A stretch of DNA of 35,521 bases, taken from positions 1 through 35,521 of IMG/VR virus record IMGVR_UViG_3300035670_000734; one strand, given 5' to 3'. This document shows positions 23,247 to 29,893 of this stretch, piece after piece. A model generated the notes under the pieces. That model saw nothing but the letters and a program-made list of their open reading frames with translations, was not told where the DNA came from and did no database searches. Both the position numbers and the translations under genes were made by a program. Position 1 is the stretch's first letter, and every line of letters begins with the position of its first letter. Source of the stretch: a virus.

Positions 23247-23930
23247 ATGGATATTTTTGAGGCGCGACGCGCCAATCTGCTGTCCCTCATCGCCGAACGC
23301 TTCGGCGGCACCCAGTCCGCATTCGCCAGCGCGATCGACCGGCAAAGCGACTACGTCTCGCGCCTGGTGCATGGCCACAAAGGCCTCGGCGAGCGCCTGG
23401 CCCGGCACATCGAAGCCACCCTCGGCCTGCCCTCAGGGTGGCTGGACGAACTGCACGACGAGGATTCGGGACTGCCGCCGATGCCGGTGGATCGCGACGT
23501 CGTCGCCGTGCCCGTGCTCGCGGTCACTGCCAGCATGGGGCGCGGCCGAGCACAGCCCGACCACGACCTGGTCGTGGACTACATGCGCATCACGCGGTCA
23601 TGGCTGCGGGCGCAGCTGCCGACCGTGTCATCGCCCGACCAGTTGGCCGTGCTGTCTGCCCACGGCGACTCGATGCGCCCCACCTTCGACGACGGCGACC
23701 TGCTGCTGGTCGATCGCGGCGTGCAGGAGGTGCGTGTCGACGCCGTGTACGTGCTGTCCCTTCGCGGCGAGCTGTTCGTCAAGCGTGTGCAGCGCCGCAT
23801 CACCGACGGCGCCTGGATCGTCCGCTCGGACAATCCGCTGTACGACCCCATCGTCGTCCCTGACGGCGACACTCCTCCGCTGACCGTCCTCGGCCGCGTC
23901 ATCTGGGCCTGGAACGGCCGCCGCCTGTAG
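23247..23930 (+). CDS. Phage repressor, XRE + S24 (LexA-like) domains, CI-type (227 aa)
   Basis: N-terminal HTH (residues 10-60: FGGTQSAFASAIDRQSDYVS RLVHG pattern) and a C-terminal S24 peptidase fold: SAHGDSMRPTFDDGDLLLVD with nucleophile Ser142 and GELFVKRVQ with general base Lys179. It should hold the lysogenic state and self-cleave or be inactivated on DNA damage. The linker has VTASMGRGRAQ where a cleavage site would lie, but I see no clear Ala-Gly bond, so self-cleavage is uncertain. ATG 23247 follows AGGAGGTGA at 10 nt. A YHYH-like gene begins 6 nt after. Confidence 0.92.
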   Translation: MDIFEARRANLLSLIAERFGGTQSAFASAIDRQSDYVSRLVHGHKGLGERLARHIEATLGLPSGWLDELHDEDSGLPPMPVDRDVVAVPVLAVTASMGRGRAQPDHDLVVDYMRITRSWLRAQLPTVSSPDQLAVLSAHGDSMRPTFDDGDLLLVDRGVQEVRVDAVYVLSLRGELFVKRVQRRITDGAWIVRSDNPLYDPIVVPDGDTPPLTVLGRVIWAWNGRRL

Positions 23931-23935
23931 CCGGC

Positions 23936-24121
23936 ATGTTCTCCAGGGTCGCGCTGCTACTCGCCCTGGCTCTCGTCCCCGACCTGGACCCCGATCGCAC
24001 GCCGTGCCACGGCGGCGGGCTCAACACCTGCGGCTGTCATTTCAACCGCAAGACCGGCGAATGCCACTGCCACCAAGACCTTGCCTGCGGCTGCGAATGC
24101 CAGCCGACTCGGTGCAGTTGA
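23936..24121 (+). CDS. Small secreted Cys/His-rich YHYH-like protein (61 aa)
   Basis: N-terminal hydrophobic segment MFSRVALLLALALVPDLDP looks like a signal peptide, then CHGGGLNTCGCHFNRKTGEC and HCHQDLACGCEC, with the 'GCH-nrkTGe-HCH' pattern of YHYH-domain proteins. Eight or more Cys plus several His suggest metal binding or disulfides outside the cytoplasm. It starts 6 nt after the repressor stop without a clear Shine-Dalgarno, so it is probably co-expressed with the repressor in lysogens. A lysogenic-conversion factor is possible; the function is unknown. Confidence 0.65.
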   Translation: MFSRVALLLALALVPDLDPDRTPCHGGGLNTCGCHFNRKTGECHCHQDLACGCECQPTRCS

Positions 24122-24132
24122 CCTCGGAAAGT

Positions 24133-24175
24133 TTACCCAGGGGTATTGACGCCTAGATTGACCCCGAGGTAATGT
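24133..24175 (+). promoter_or_regulatory. Rightward early promoter with two repressor operators
   Basis: Promoter -35 TTGACG (24146-24151), 18-nt spacer, -10 TAATGT (24170-24175). Operators TTACC-CAGG-GGTAT (24133-24146) and TGACC-CCGA-GGTAA (24159-24172) overlap the -35 and -10 and match the motif in the repressor-Cro gap. It should drive the block of genes from 24219 toward the integrase and be silent in lysogens. Confidence 0.65.
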
Positions 24176-24218
24176 TCTCCCACGCCGCAACGACGCGGCG
24201 ACCAACGGGAGAGCACAC

Positions 24219-24518
24219 ATGATCATCAACGCCGCAAGCTTCATCGCCAACGCCAGCCAGGCGAATGACTGGGAAGAAGGAACGGTCGAGGTGACCCTGC
24301 GCCGCGAAACGCGGCGTGTCCGGGCCATCCGCGACAGCGGTCTGGTTACCGCCTTTGGCATGACCGGCCGGTACAGGACTGGCACCAAAGCGTGGCCCGC
24401 CACAGCGAGACTGATGCGCGACCACCACACCGGCGAAATCTACGAGATTGTGTACTTCGGCCGCGACCATCGGTCCCTGGGCCATTTCGAGAAGCTGAAC
24501 GCCCTGTCGTTCGCATGA
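24219..24518 (+). CDS. Unknown early protein (99 aa)
   Basis: First gene after the rightward promoter, with GGGAGA 7 nt before the ATG. The sequence MIINAASFIANASQANDWEE, VTLRRETRRVRAIRDSGLVT, then TGEIYEIVYFGRDHRSLGHF looks like a small alpha/beta protein. No known family or motif recognised. Being first behind a repressed early promoter, it may act against the host or a host defence; that is inference from position only. Confidence 0.6.
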   Translation: MIINAASFIANASQANDWEEGTVEVTLRRETRRVRAIRDSGLVTAFGMTGRYRTGTKAWPATARLMRDHHTGEIYEIVYFGRDHRSLGHFEKLNALSFA

Positions 24519-24637
24519 CCCCACTCACCACATGGCCCTTCCCCCGCTGGATTCAGCGGCGGGGGAAGTGGGTGATGGTGCCTGCCAGACCTGCACCGCC
24601 GCCCCCATACCCTGCCGGCGAGCCGGCACCTTTCTAA
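24515..24637 (+). CDS. Very small Trp/Pro-rich protein (40 aa)
   Basis: ATG at 24515 overlaps the preceding stop by 4 nt (ATGA). MTPLTTWPFPRWIQRRGKWV then PARPAPPPPYPAGEPAPF: tryptophan- and proline-rich, basic N-terminus. Translational coupling supports expression. The next gene starts 9 nt later behind AAGGAG. No family recognised. Confidence 0.5.
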   Translation: MTPLTTWPFPRWIQRRGKWVMVPARPAPPPPYPAGEPAPF

Positions 24638-24646
24638 GGAGCGCAC

Positions 24647-24913
24647 ATGATCTCGTTTCCGCAAAGGACCATCCGCGCCGCCGTCGCCGAGCTGGGCGAC
24701 GACTGGCAGGCCTCTCGCCACGTGAAGAGCCGGCCCTTCGTGGGCTCCGGGCCCGACATCCGCGTGATGGCCATGGCCACCGACTCCGCACCGCAGGACC
24801 CGTTCGCCCGGGCCGTCTGGCTGGCCAGCCAGGGCATGACCGGCATGGAGTTCATCGACTTTATCGAGCTGATGCTCGACGACGGCGCCCCTGAGCAGCG
24901 GAGGGCCGCGTGA
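24647..24913 (+). CDS. Unknown early protein (88 aa)
   Basis: ATG follows TAAGGAGCGCAC, a good Shine-Dalgarno. Begins MISFPQRTIRAAVAELGDDW with a helical C-terminus (DPFARAVWLASQGMTGMEFI, DFIELMLDD). Mixed charge, no motif. The stop shares a base with the next ATG (TGATG). Function unknown. Confidence 0.55.
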   Translation: MISFPQRTIRAAVAELGDDWQASRHVKSRPFVGSGPDIRVMAMATDSAPQDPFARAVWLASQGMTGMEFIDFIELMLDDGAPEQRRAA

Positions 24914-25020
24914 TGGATCTCCTCGACCGCGTCATCGACCAGGCGAACCCCGCCTGGACGGCCATCGCCATCCTGGTCAACGCCGCGCTCGTCGTGGGCG
25001 TCGTGCTCGCACTCCTCTGA
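24913..25020 (+). CDS. Single-span membrane peptide (35 aa)
   Basis: A short frame starting one base before the preceding stop ends (TGATG). My translation is MDLLDRVIDQANPAWTAIAI then LVNAALVVGVVLALL: an amphipathic N-terminus and one long hydrophobic segment. GAGGTGA for the next gene overlaps its stop. Coupled small membrane peptides are common in early phage blocks. Real coding is likely from packing, not proven. Confidence 0.5.
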   Translation: MDLLDRVIDQANPAWTAIAILVNAALVVGVVLALL

Positions 25021-25030
25021 GGTGACCGTC

Positions 25031-25276
25031 ATGCGTCCAGTCTTCCTCCGCGGCATGCGCCGCCACCTCGTCCGCTACGACCTGGACCTCCTCGAGGTGG
25101 TCGGCGTCGCAGTGGCACTCATCCTCATGCTGGCCATTGGCGTCTCGATGGCCTTCGCCGCACCGCGCCAGGTGCGCGCCTGCGACGCACCCGAGCCGCA
25201 CCAGGTGCTGGTGTGGTCAGTGGACTCGGCAGGAACGAGCACCTGCCAGTACGTGGACCGCGATCGCTCCTCCTGA
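25031..25276 (+). CDS. Small membrane protein (81 aa)
   Basis: GAGGTGA lies 5 nt before the ATG at 25031; a GTG at 25022 in the same frame is less well placed. A basic N-terminus (VFLRGMRRHLVRYD) is followed by one membrane helix EVVGVAVALILMLAIGVSMA and a periplasmic-type tail with two Cys (ACDAPE, TCQYVD) that could form a disulfide. The tail faces outward by the positive-inside rule. No family recognised. Confidence 0.55.
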   Translation: MRPVFLRGMRRHLVRYDLDLLEVVGVAVALILMLAIGVSMAFAAPRQVRACDAPEPHQVLVWSVDSAGTSTCQYVDRDRSS

Positions 25277-25432
25277 TCTCGGTCCGGGCCGGTGAGCGTG
25301 TGGCGCGTGAGCGCTCGCCGGCCCTTGCCCGACCACCCTGCGGGCGAGTGGACACCCATCAGCGCCAGCGGGCCGAGTGTTGAGAACCCGCCGCCCGCCG
25401 GGGAGCGAGATCCCCGGACCTACGGAGACCCC
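25277..25432. other. Noncoding spacer with two strong stem-loops
   Basis: 25286-25324 folds as a 13-bp stem (GGGCCGGTGAGCG with CGCTCGCCGGCCC, one G-U) and a 13-nt loop. 25398-25417 folds as CCGGGGA-gcgaga-TCCCCGG just before the ribosome site of the next gene. Neither is followed by a T-run, so they are not clean intrinsic terminators. They may be RNA control elements. Confidence 0.5.
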
Positions 25433-25984
25433 ATGAAACCCAACCCGAGCAAACCCGACATCGTCGAGGAAATCGTGCGCAAGTCCGGCCCGATTTGCGC
25501 CAAGGACGTGTACGAGCTGTGCGACGAGCTGACCGATCACACTGCTGCATGTGCCGTGCTGAACGCGCTGCGCAAGCAGGAGCGCGTGGTGGTGATCGGC
25601 CACGACCAGCGCGGCCGGATGCTCTACGCCATTCCCGGCGCCGACATTGCCGCACCTCTACCCGAGAGCTTCGAGCCGCCACCCGCGCGCAACCGCAAGG
25701 CCGCAGCCAAGACCGACGCGACCACCACCAGGCGCACGGCACCGGCACCGGCCGACGCCCCGCAGATCACCCACTCCGCGCCACCCGACGCCGACCAGCT
25801 GGCCCCGCCGCCCGTCATCGTCCTGGCGCCCGCGCCCGTACCCGACCCCGTCGCCCTCGAGCGCGGCTGGCTGTCGATCAACGGCAACGGCGAGCTGCGC
25901 ATCGGCGAGACCTCGCTGTCGCGCGAGCAGACCGAGCAGCTCGGCCACTTTCTACTCGCAACCTCTGACCTCTGGGACCTCTGA
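25433..25984 (+). CDS. Winged-helix-like N-domain protein with Pro/Ala linker (183 aa)
   Basis: Residues 5-65 (IVEEIVRKSGPICAKDVYEL, AACAVLNALRKQERVVVIGH) look like a winged helix ('dI-e-I-r--gpi-a-di---l-d-----v-n-L---gR-v-'). A long Ala/Pro-rich linker follows and a short C-terminal domain (GWLSINGNGELRIGETSLSR, EQLGHFLLAT). It is upstream of and coupled to ssb by TGATG, so it is probably a DNA-binding replication or regulation protein. Starts at the ATG after CGGAG. Confidence 0.65.
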   Translation: MKPNPSKPDIVEEIVRKSGPICAKDVYELCDELTDHTAACAVLNALRKQERVVVIGHDQRGRMLYAIPGADIAAPLPESFEPPPARNRKAAAKTDATTTRRTAPAPADAPQITHSAPPDADQLAPPPVIVLAPAPVPDPVALERGWLSINGNGELRIGETSLSREQTEQLGHFLLATSDLWDL

Positions 25985-26400
25985 TGCTGAACCGTGCACA
26001 ACTCATCGGCCACCTGGGCCGCGACCCCGACACCCGCTACATGCCCGACGGCACCAGCGTCGCCACGCTCAGCGTGGCCACGACCGAGAAGTGGACCGAC
26101 AAGCAGGGCGCCAGGCAGGAGCGCACCGAATGGCACCGCGCCGTGGCCTACGGAAAGCTCGGCGAGATCTGCGCCCAGTACCTGCGCAAGGGCTCTCTCG
26201 TCTACCTCGAGGGCCGCATCGAGACGCAGAAGTGGACCGACAAGGCCGGCATCGAGCGCTACGCCACATCCATCCGCATGGATCAGATGCGCATGCTGTC
26301 CGGCCGCCCCGAGGGCGAGCGCGCAGCAGCACGGCCGGCGACTGCAGCGAACGCGCTGCCGACAGACGGGGCGCCGTTCGATGACGACATTCCGTTCTAG
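25984..26400 (+). CDS. ssb: Single-stranded DNA-binding protein (138 aa)
   Basis: OB-fold pattern MLNRAQLIGHLGRDPDTRYM, VATLSVATTEKWTDKQGARQ, EWHRAVAYGKLGEICAQYLR, KGSLVYLEGRIETQKWTDKA, then a variable linker and the acidic tip DDDIPF that binds host replication partners. Length is normal for phage SSBs. It shares one base with the preceding stop. Confidence 0.95.
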   Translation: MLNRAQLIGHLGRDPDTRYMPDGTSVATLSVATTEKWTDKQGARQERTEWHRAVAYGKLGEICAQYLRKGSLVYLEGRIETQKWTDKAGIERYATSIRMDQMRMLSGRPEGERAAARPATAANALPTDGAPFDDDIPF

Positions 26401-26408
26401 GGCGCCGA

Positions 26409-26591
26409 GTGGATAGCCCGCGCAAAGTCGCACAGCTCGAGGTCCCCGACCGCGCCGTCTGCGCCAAATGTTTGTCCACTGTCGTCCGACAAACGATGAC
26501 ACTCATCCGCATGGGCAAGGCGCGCCGTCTGGTCTGCCCCGCCTGTCTGGCTGGCCGGTCCACGTCGTGGTTCTCGCGGAGCGGCAAATGA
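26409..26591 (+). CDS. Small zinc-finger-like protein (60 aa)
   Basis: Starts with GTG 8 nt after ssb. Two CxxC pairs (CAKC, CPAC) separated by a basic TLIRMGKARRL stretch fit a zinc ribbon. The stop overlaps the next ATG by 4 nt (ATGA), which supports its reality, though the start has no clear Shine-Dalgarno. Function unknown. Confidence 0.55.
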   Translation: MDSPRKVAQLEVPDRAVCAKCLSTVVRQTMTLIRMGKARRLVCPACLAGRSTSWFSRSGK

Positions 26592-26809
26592 GGGCCGTCG
26601 CCACCGCACCAGTGTCCGCGTGGCTGGACCCGCTCGAGCACGCCCCACCGGCCGCAGAGAAGCTGCTGCTGCTCACCGCCGGCGGCATCGCGACCATCGG
26701 CCAATGGGGCGACGATTGCGTCGCCTGGGCACCCCTGCCCCGTATCCCGCCGCATCTCAAGGAGCGCTTGGCGAGCGCGATCACCACTACTTTTCGGAGC
26801 AAAACATGA
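26588..26809 (+). CDS. Small unknown protein (73 aa)
   Basis: ATG in an ATGA overlap with the zinc-finger-like gene. Sequence MRAVATAPVSAWLDPLEHAP then PAAEKLLLLTAGGIATIGQW, GDDCVAWAPLPRIPPHLK: matches the 'e-iLLLt-gGi-tiG-W----gw-plP-iP--lk' pattern of small phage proteins of unknown role. Coupled to the next gene by ATGA. Confidence 0.6.
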   Translation: MRAVATAPVSAWLDPLEHAPPAAEKLLLLTAGGIATIGQWGDDCVAWAPLPRIPPHLKERLASAITTTFRSKT

Positions 26810-27195
26810 GCGACATCGAGCAAGACATCCAGGCCAAAGGCCTGACCGCGCCGCGCATCACGCCGGCCGACATCGAGGCGGAGATCGCCTCCGAGCACTA
26901 CTTCACCGCTCAGGACGGCCGCAACGGGGCCATGTATGCCGGCGTCTACGCTGGCCGGGAGGCGCCGCAGCACTGCGATGCTGACCTGTTGCCGCTCGGG
27001 CTGCTCACCCTCTGCGTCCTGGTCCTGCGCAACGGCTTCACCGTCACCGGCGAGTCCGCCTGCGCGAGCCCGGAGAACTTCGACGCGGAGATCGGCCGGA
27101 AGATCGCGCGCGCGAACGCCATCGCGAAAATGTGGCCGCTCCTGGGCTACCAGCTGCGCACCCGCCTGCATGAGGAGGCTCGCCATGACGCCTGA
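26806..27195 (+). CDS. Phage Gp49/Sf6 gp66 family protein (129 aa)
   Basis: Pattern APRITPADIEAEIASEHYFT, GLLTLCVLVLRNGFTVTGES, ACASPENFDAEIGRKIARAN and AIAKMWPLLGYQLRTRL is the N4 Gp49 / Sf6 gene 66 family, found in many temperate phages; its function is not known. ATG behind CGGAGC. Its end overlaps the next gene by 11 nt. Confidence 0.88.
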   Translation: MSDIEQDIQAKGLTAPRITPADIEAEIASEHYFTAQDGRNGAMYAGVYAGREAPQHCDADLLPLGLLTLCVLVLRNGFTVTGESACASPENFDAEIGRKIARANAIAKMWPLLGYQLRTRLHEEARHDA

Positions 27196-27517
27196 ACTGG
27201 CTGTTGAGGACAACGACACCGTGCCAGCCTACATGTACGACCAGGTGCAGGTGGCCTACCAGAAGCAGCGCGAGCGGACCAGGAAGCTCCGCCAGGAGCG
27301 GGACGAGCTGCGCGCCGCTCTGGCGCGGTTTAAGCAGGACAAGCTGAAGCAGCAGAGTCCGATTGATCGCATGTGGGAGAGGCTGGCCGAGCATCAACGA
27401 TACGCTGACGAGCGAGGCTACGGAGAGGCATGGGCTGAGATGTGCCAAGAACGCACGTCAGAGGCAGCGTCACCGTCTCCTGCGCATCGCGCTTCATGCA
27501 GCCATTGTTGCCGGTAA
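27185..27517 (+). CDS. Coiled-coil protein with duplicated N-terminus (110 aa)
   Basis: Residues about 16-46 (YMYDQVQVAYQKQRERTRKL then RQERDELRAAL) are identical to those of the protein encoded at 28090, with only synonymous DNA changes. A charged helix then a Glu/Arg-rich middle. The C-terminus (SPSPAHRASCSHCCR) looks like read-through into a spacer, so the gene may be a truncated copy of the larger one. Starts with ATG at 27185 inside the previous gene's end. Confidence 0.55.
   Translation: MTPELAVEDNDTVPAYMYDQVQVAYQKQRERTRKLRQERDELRAALARFKQDKLKQQSPIDRMWERLAEHQRYADERGYGEAWAEMCQERTSEAASPSPAHRASCSHCCR
27230..27315 (+). repeat. Direct repeat copy A (86 bp)
   Basis: Matches 28120-28205 with 4 differences in 86 bp, all synonymous, encoding the shared 28-29-residue coiled-coil region. 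Confidence 0.9.
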
Positions 27518-27591
27518 CTTGCCGGCCCGGCAGGGCCGGTCAAGTTGACCGGCGGGTTAGCCGGCCGGTGGATAAACAAAAGGAACAAACG
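27518..27591. promoter_or_regulatory. GC-rich palindrome cluster before the 27592 gene
   Basis: Holds GCCGGTCAA-g-TTGACCGGC (27535-27553), a perfect 9-bp inverted repeat with a 1-nt centre, between other CCGG-rich repeats (CCGGTAACTTGCCGG, GCCGGCCCGGC, GCCGGCCGG). It may be a repressor operator or a mobile palindromic element. AAAGGAAC then leads into the next ATG. Confidence 0.4.
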
Positions 27592-28044
27592 ATGAGAAAT
27601 CGATATTGGGAAGCCGGCGAAGTGCCGGAGGTGCTGCTTGATTGGGTAAACGCATACGTTGTGGCCGCGATCAAATACTGGAAAGACGGCGAAGTGCCGG
27701 AAGTGCTGCTTGATTGGGTAAACGAAAACGTTGTGGCCGCGATCAAAGACTGCTGGGAAGACGACAAGCCTGTTGCCTGGGCAAACTTTGAAGACGGGAG
27801 AATGGTTTTGACCGTTACCGGCCCAGGAAAACCCACGGCCGAAGACCCTTCGGGATACCGCGACAACTACACGCTGACGTTCGACGTGCTGGAAGAACTG
27901 AGGAATTACAGCGCCCCGTATGAAGAAATTGGCGGGCCGCACAAGGCAGCAGATCTCGGGGACATGCGCGAGCGCGCCGCCGTGCTGCGCAAGCTGGCAG
28001 ACGAAGTAGCCGCGCTGGCTGCTCGCGCTGCGGAAGCCGGCTGA
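27592..28044 (+). CDS. Unknown protein with tandem-duplicated 24-residue unit (150 aa)
   Basis: ATG follows AAAGGAACAAACG. Residues 5-28 and 29-52 are near-identical copies: YW-x-x-GEVPEVLLDWVN then VVAAIK. The rest (DDKPVAWANFEDGRMVLTVT, TAEDPSGYRDNYTLTFDVLE, EVAALAARAAEAG) has an acidic then helical character. Codon use is more A/T-rich than the neighbours. Together with the 86-bp direct repeats on both sides, it may be inserted DNA. No family recognised. Confidence 0.55.
   Translation: MRNRYWEAGEVPEVLLDWVNAYVVAAIKYWKDGEVPEVLLDWVNENVVAAIKDCWEDDKPVAWANFEDGRMVLTVTGPGKPTAEDPSGYRDNYTLTFDVLEELRNYSAPYEEIGGPHKAADLGDMRERAAVLRKLADEVAALAARAAEAG
27604..27747 (+). repeat. Tandem 72-bp duplication within the 27592 gene
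   Basis: Copies at 27604-27675 and 27676-27747, in frame (24 codons each), with only scattered changes. An in-frame partial gene duplication. Confidence 0.85.
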
Positions 28045-28089
28045 CAGGTTGTTGCACGCATCGGTGGCGGAACACATGGAGATCTTGAG

Positions 28090-28986
28090 GTGAGCGAAGA
28101 CAACGACGCAGTCCCACGCTACATGTACGACCAGGTGCAGGTGGCTTACCAAAAACAGCGCGAGCGGACCAGGAAGCTGCGCCAGGAGCGGGACGAGCTG
28201 CGCGCAGCGCTCGAGCAGCTGGAGCAGGAGCCGGTGGCGTGTTTCATCGGCATCAAGGGGAGCGCGTTTGATCTGCCGACGACAAAGCGCGCTTACACAT
28301 ACGAGGAGCAACCGGGTAACGTCGTTGCCTGGAAACTTGGCCAATCACTTGAAACTGCCAAACGTTTCCCGCCCGGTGGTGACAGCATCGATGACGGGCT
28401 TGCTTTGTTGAAGACGCTGCAAGCAGAAGGTTTTGGCGTGTTTCAACTCGGCGCCGAGTACACCGCCCTCCGCGATGCGCTGGAGGAGCCGGAGCAGCCG
28501 GAGCAGGAGCCGGCCACGAATGCCGACGATTGGCTGCGGAGCCGATACGGCTCGGTTCGAGGGCATGCCGAATGGAGGGAGTTGATCGAGGCGTTCAACG
28601 CCGGGCGGGCGTCGGTGCACATGCATGAGCAGGAGCCGGTGGCGCTGTGTGACCCTGCCGAGTACGACGACTTCCAAGGAGCCGTAAGCCGCAATTGCGC
28701 CTCAGCAAACAGCCCCAATCGCCATGCGCCGGTGACGATGGAAACCGTTTACGAAACCATCATCCATTGGGACGAGGGCGGAGGAAAGCGCAGCAGGCGC
28801 GAACTAGCCCGCCGCATTGTTGACCTCTACACCACACCACCCCGCCGCGAGTGGCAGTCGCTGACGGACCAGGAGATCACCGACATCTTTGAGGCGCAGC
28901 CCCGATACCACTATCCACCAATCTGCGCGACTGACCGATGGTTTGCCCGCGACATCGAGGCCGCGCTGAAGGAGCGGAACACATGA
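28090..28986 (+). CDS. Large coiled-coil / modular accessory protein (298 aa)
   Basis: GTG start at 28090 behind GGAG. N-terminal helix shared with the 27185 gene. Three 'QEPVA' repeats (EQEPVACFIG, QEPATNADD, HEQEPVALCD) and a C-terminal WQSLTDQEITDIFEAQPRYH then DRWFARDIEAALKERNT module resembling pieces shared among lambda-like early accessory proteins. Probably a modular protein assembled by recombination; function unknown. The stop overlaps the next ATG by 4 nt. Confidence 0.65.
   Translation: MSEDNDAVPRYMYDQVQVAYQKQRERTRKLRQERDELRAALEQLEQEPVACFIGIKGSAFDLPTTKRAYTYEEQPGNVVAWKLGQSLETAKRFPPGGDSIDDGLALLKTLQAEGFGVFQLGAEYTALRDALEEPEQPEQEPATNADDWLRSRYGSVRGHAEWRELIEAFNAGRASVHMHEQEPVALCDPAEYDDFQGAVSRNCASANSPNRHAPVTMETVYETIIHWDEGGGKRSRRELARRIVDLYTTPPRREWQSLTDQEITDIFEAQPRYHYPPICATDRWFARDIEAALKERNT
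28120..28205 (+). repeat. Direct repeat copy B (86 bp)
   Basis: Partner of 27230-27315, 890 bp downstream, flanking the lower-GC gene at 27592. Confidence 0.9.
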
Positions 28987-29255
28987 CCATGCGAACAGTC
29001 TGGTATCGATGCTTGACCCACTGCGAAGAGTCGTTCTTCGTGTTCAGGACGACGCAAGCCGACTTTGACCGCTGGACAGCCCGAGAAGCCGCTGGCGATT
29101 ACCACCACGCGCACGACGGGTGGGAAGCGAACTGGCCGCTGGAGTTCGCTTTGCACGAAACGGAGAACGGTCCCGAGATCGCGCGCTTTGAGGTGCAGCG
29201 CGAGGTCGAGCCAGTGTTCTTCGCCACCGCCATTGCGAAAGCGGAAGGGAAATGA
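28983..29255 (+). CDS. Unknown accessory protein (90 aa)
   Basis: ATGA overlap with the previous gene. MTMRTVWYRCLTHCEESFFV, FRTTQADFDRWTAREAAGDY, ANWPLEFALHETENGPEIAR: aromatic-rich with CxxxC. The next gene overlaps its end by 4 nt. No family recognised. Confidence 0.6.
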   Translation: MTMRTVWYRCLTHCEESFFVFRTTQADFDRWTAREAAGDYHHAHDGWEANWPLEFALHETENGPEIARFEVQREVEPVFFATAIAKAEGK

Positions 29256-29575
29256 GCGACCGCGAACTGCTCGAACTCGCTGCGAAAGCGGCGGGGATTG
29301 AGTTCAACGACAAACGCTCTTCTACGGGAAATGTTGCGCTGTACTGCGGCCCGAGTGGAGGTTGGTGGAACCCCCTCACCGACAACGGCGACGCGCTGCA
29401 ATTGGCGGTGACGTTGCGGAGGTTCCCCGTCATTGAACTATGGTCGGATGGAAGGTTTTGGGTATTTATGCCGGGTGATGAGCAGAACGCAGAGCCGTTT
29501 GACGACGACCCCTACGCCGCTACCCGCCGTGCCATCGTCAGGGCTGCGGCTGAGATTGGGAGGACGATGAAATGA
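29252..29575 (+). CDS. Conserved small phage protein, NinX/DUF2591-like (107 aa)
   Basis: The central part 'gg-WNPL-DnGDAlqLaV-Lr' (GGWWNPLTDNGDALQLAVTL) and the C-terminal PYAATRRAIVRAAAEIGR match small accessory proteins from lambda-like ninR-type or early regions. ATGA overlaps on both sides. Function unknown. Confidence 0.65.
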   Translation: MSDRELLELAAKAAGIEFNDKRSSTGNVALYCGPSGGWWNPLTDNGDALQLAVTLRRFPVIELWSDGRFWVFMPGDEQNAEPFDDDPYAATRRAIVRAAAEIGRTMK

Positions 29576-29883
29576 CCCGAGTGCCGCCGATGCTTTGCAG
29601 GAAGCACTTCATCCCCGAGTGCCCGGAATGCCAAAAGACTGGAGTTCAATCCCAGGTGGTGCGCATCGAGATCTCCGACTTAGTGCGCGATGAGCTGGAG
29701 CGCAAGTCGGCTGCGATTCAGCGGTTGTGGAAGGAGCGAGACGAGCTGCGTCAAACACTGCAGGACGCGACCGAAGCACTGGGGCGCTTCTGCAGCGGGG
29801 AAGACTGGACGCAGGCCGACATGGAGACGCTGGACCGATGCCACGCTCGACTGTTGGGCTGGCGACTCAGCCAGATGCTGTGA
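29572..29883 (+). CDS. Coiled-coil protein with Cys/His N-terminus (103 aa)
   Basis: Opening MLCRKHFIPECPECQKTGVQ may bind zinc (C-x2-H-x4-C-x2-C). A coiled coil follows (IQRLWKERDELRQTLQDATE) with the WKERDELR pattern seen twice more in this block. It ends 10 nt before the DUF4224 gene. Function unknown. Confidence 0.6.
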   Translation: MTRVPPMLCRKHFIPECPECQKTGVQSQVVRIEISDLVRDELERKSAAIQRLWKERDELRQTLQDATEALGRFCSGEDWTQADMETLDRCHARLLGWRLSQML

Positions 29884-29893
29884 GACGACGCCC

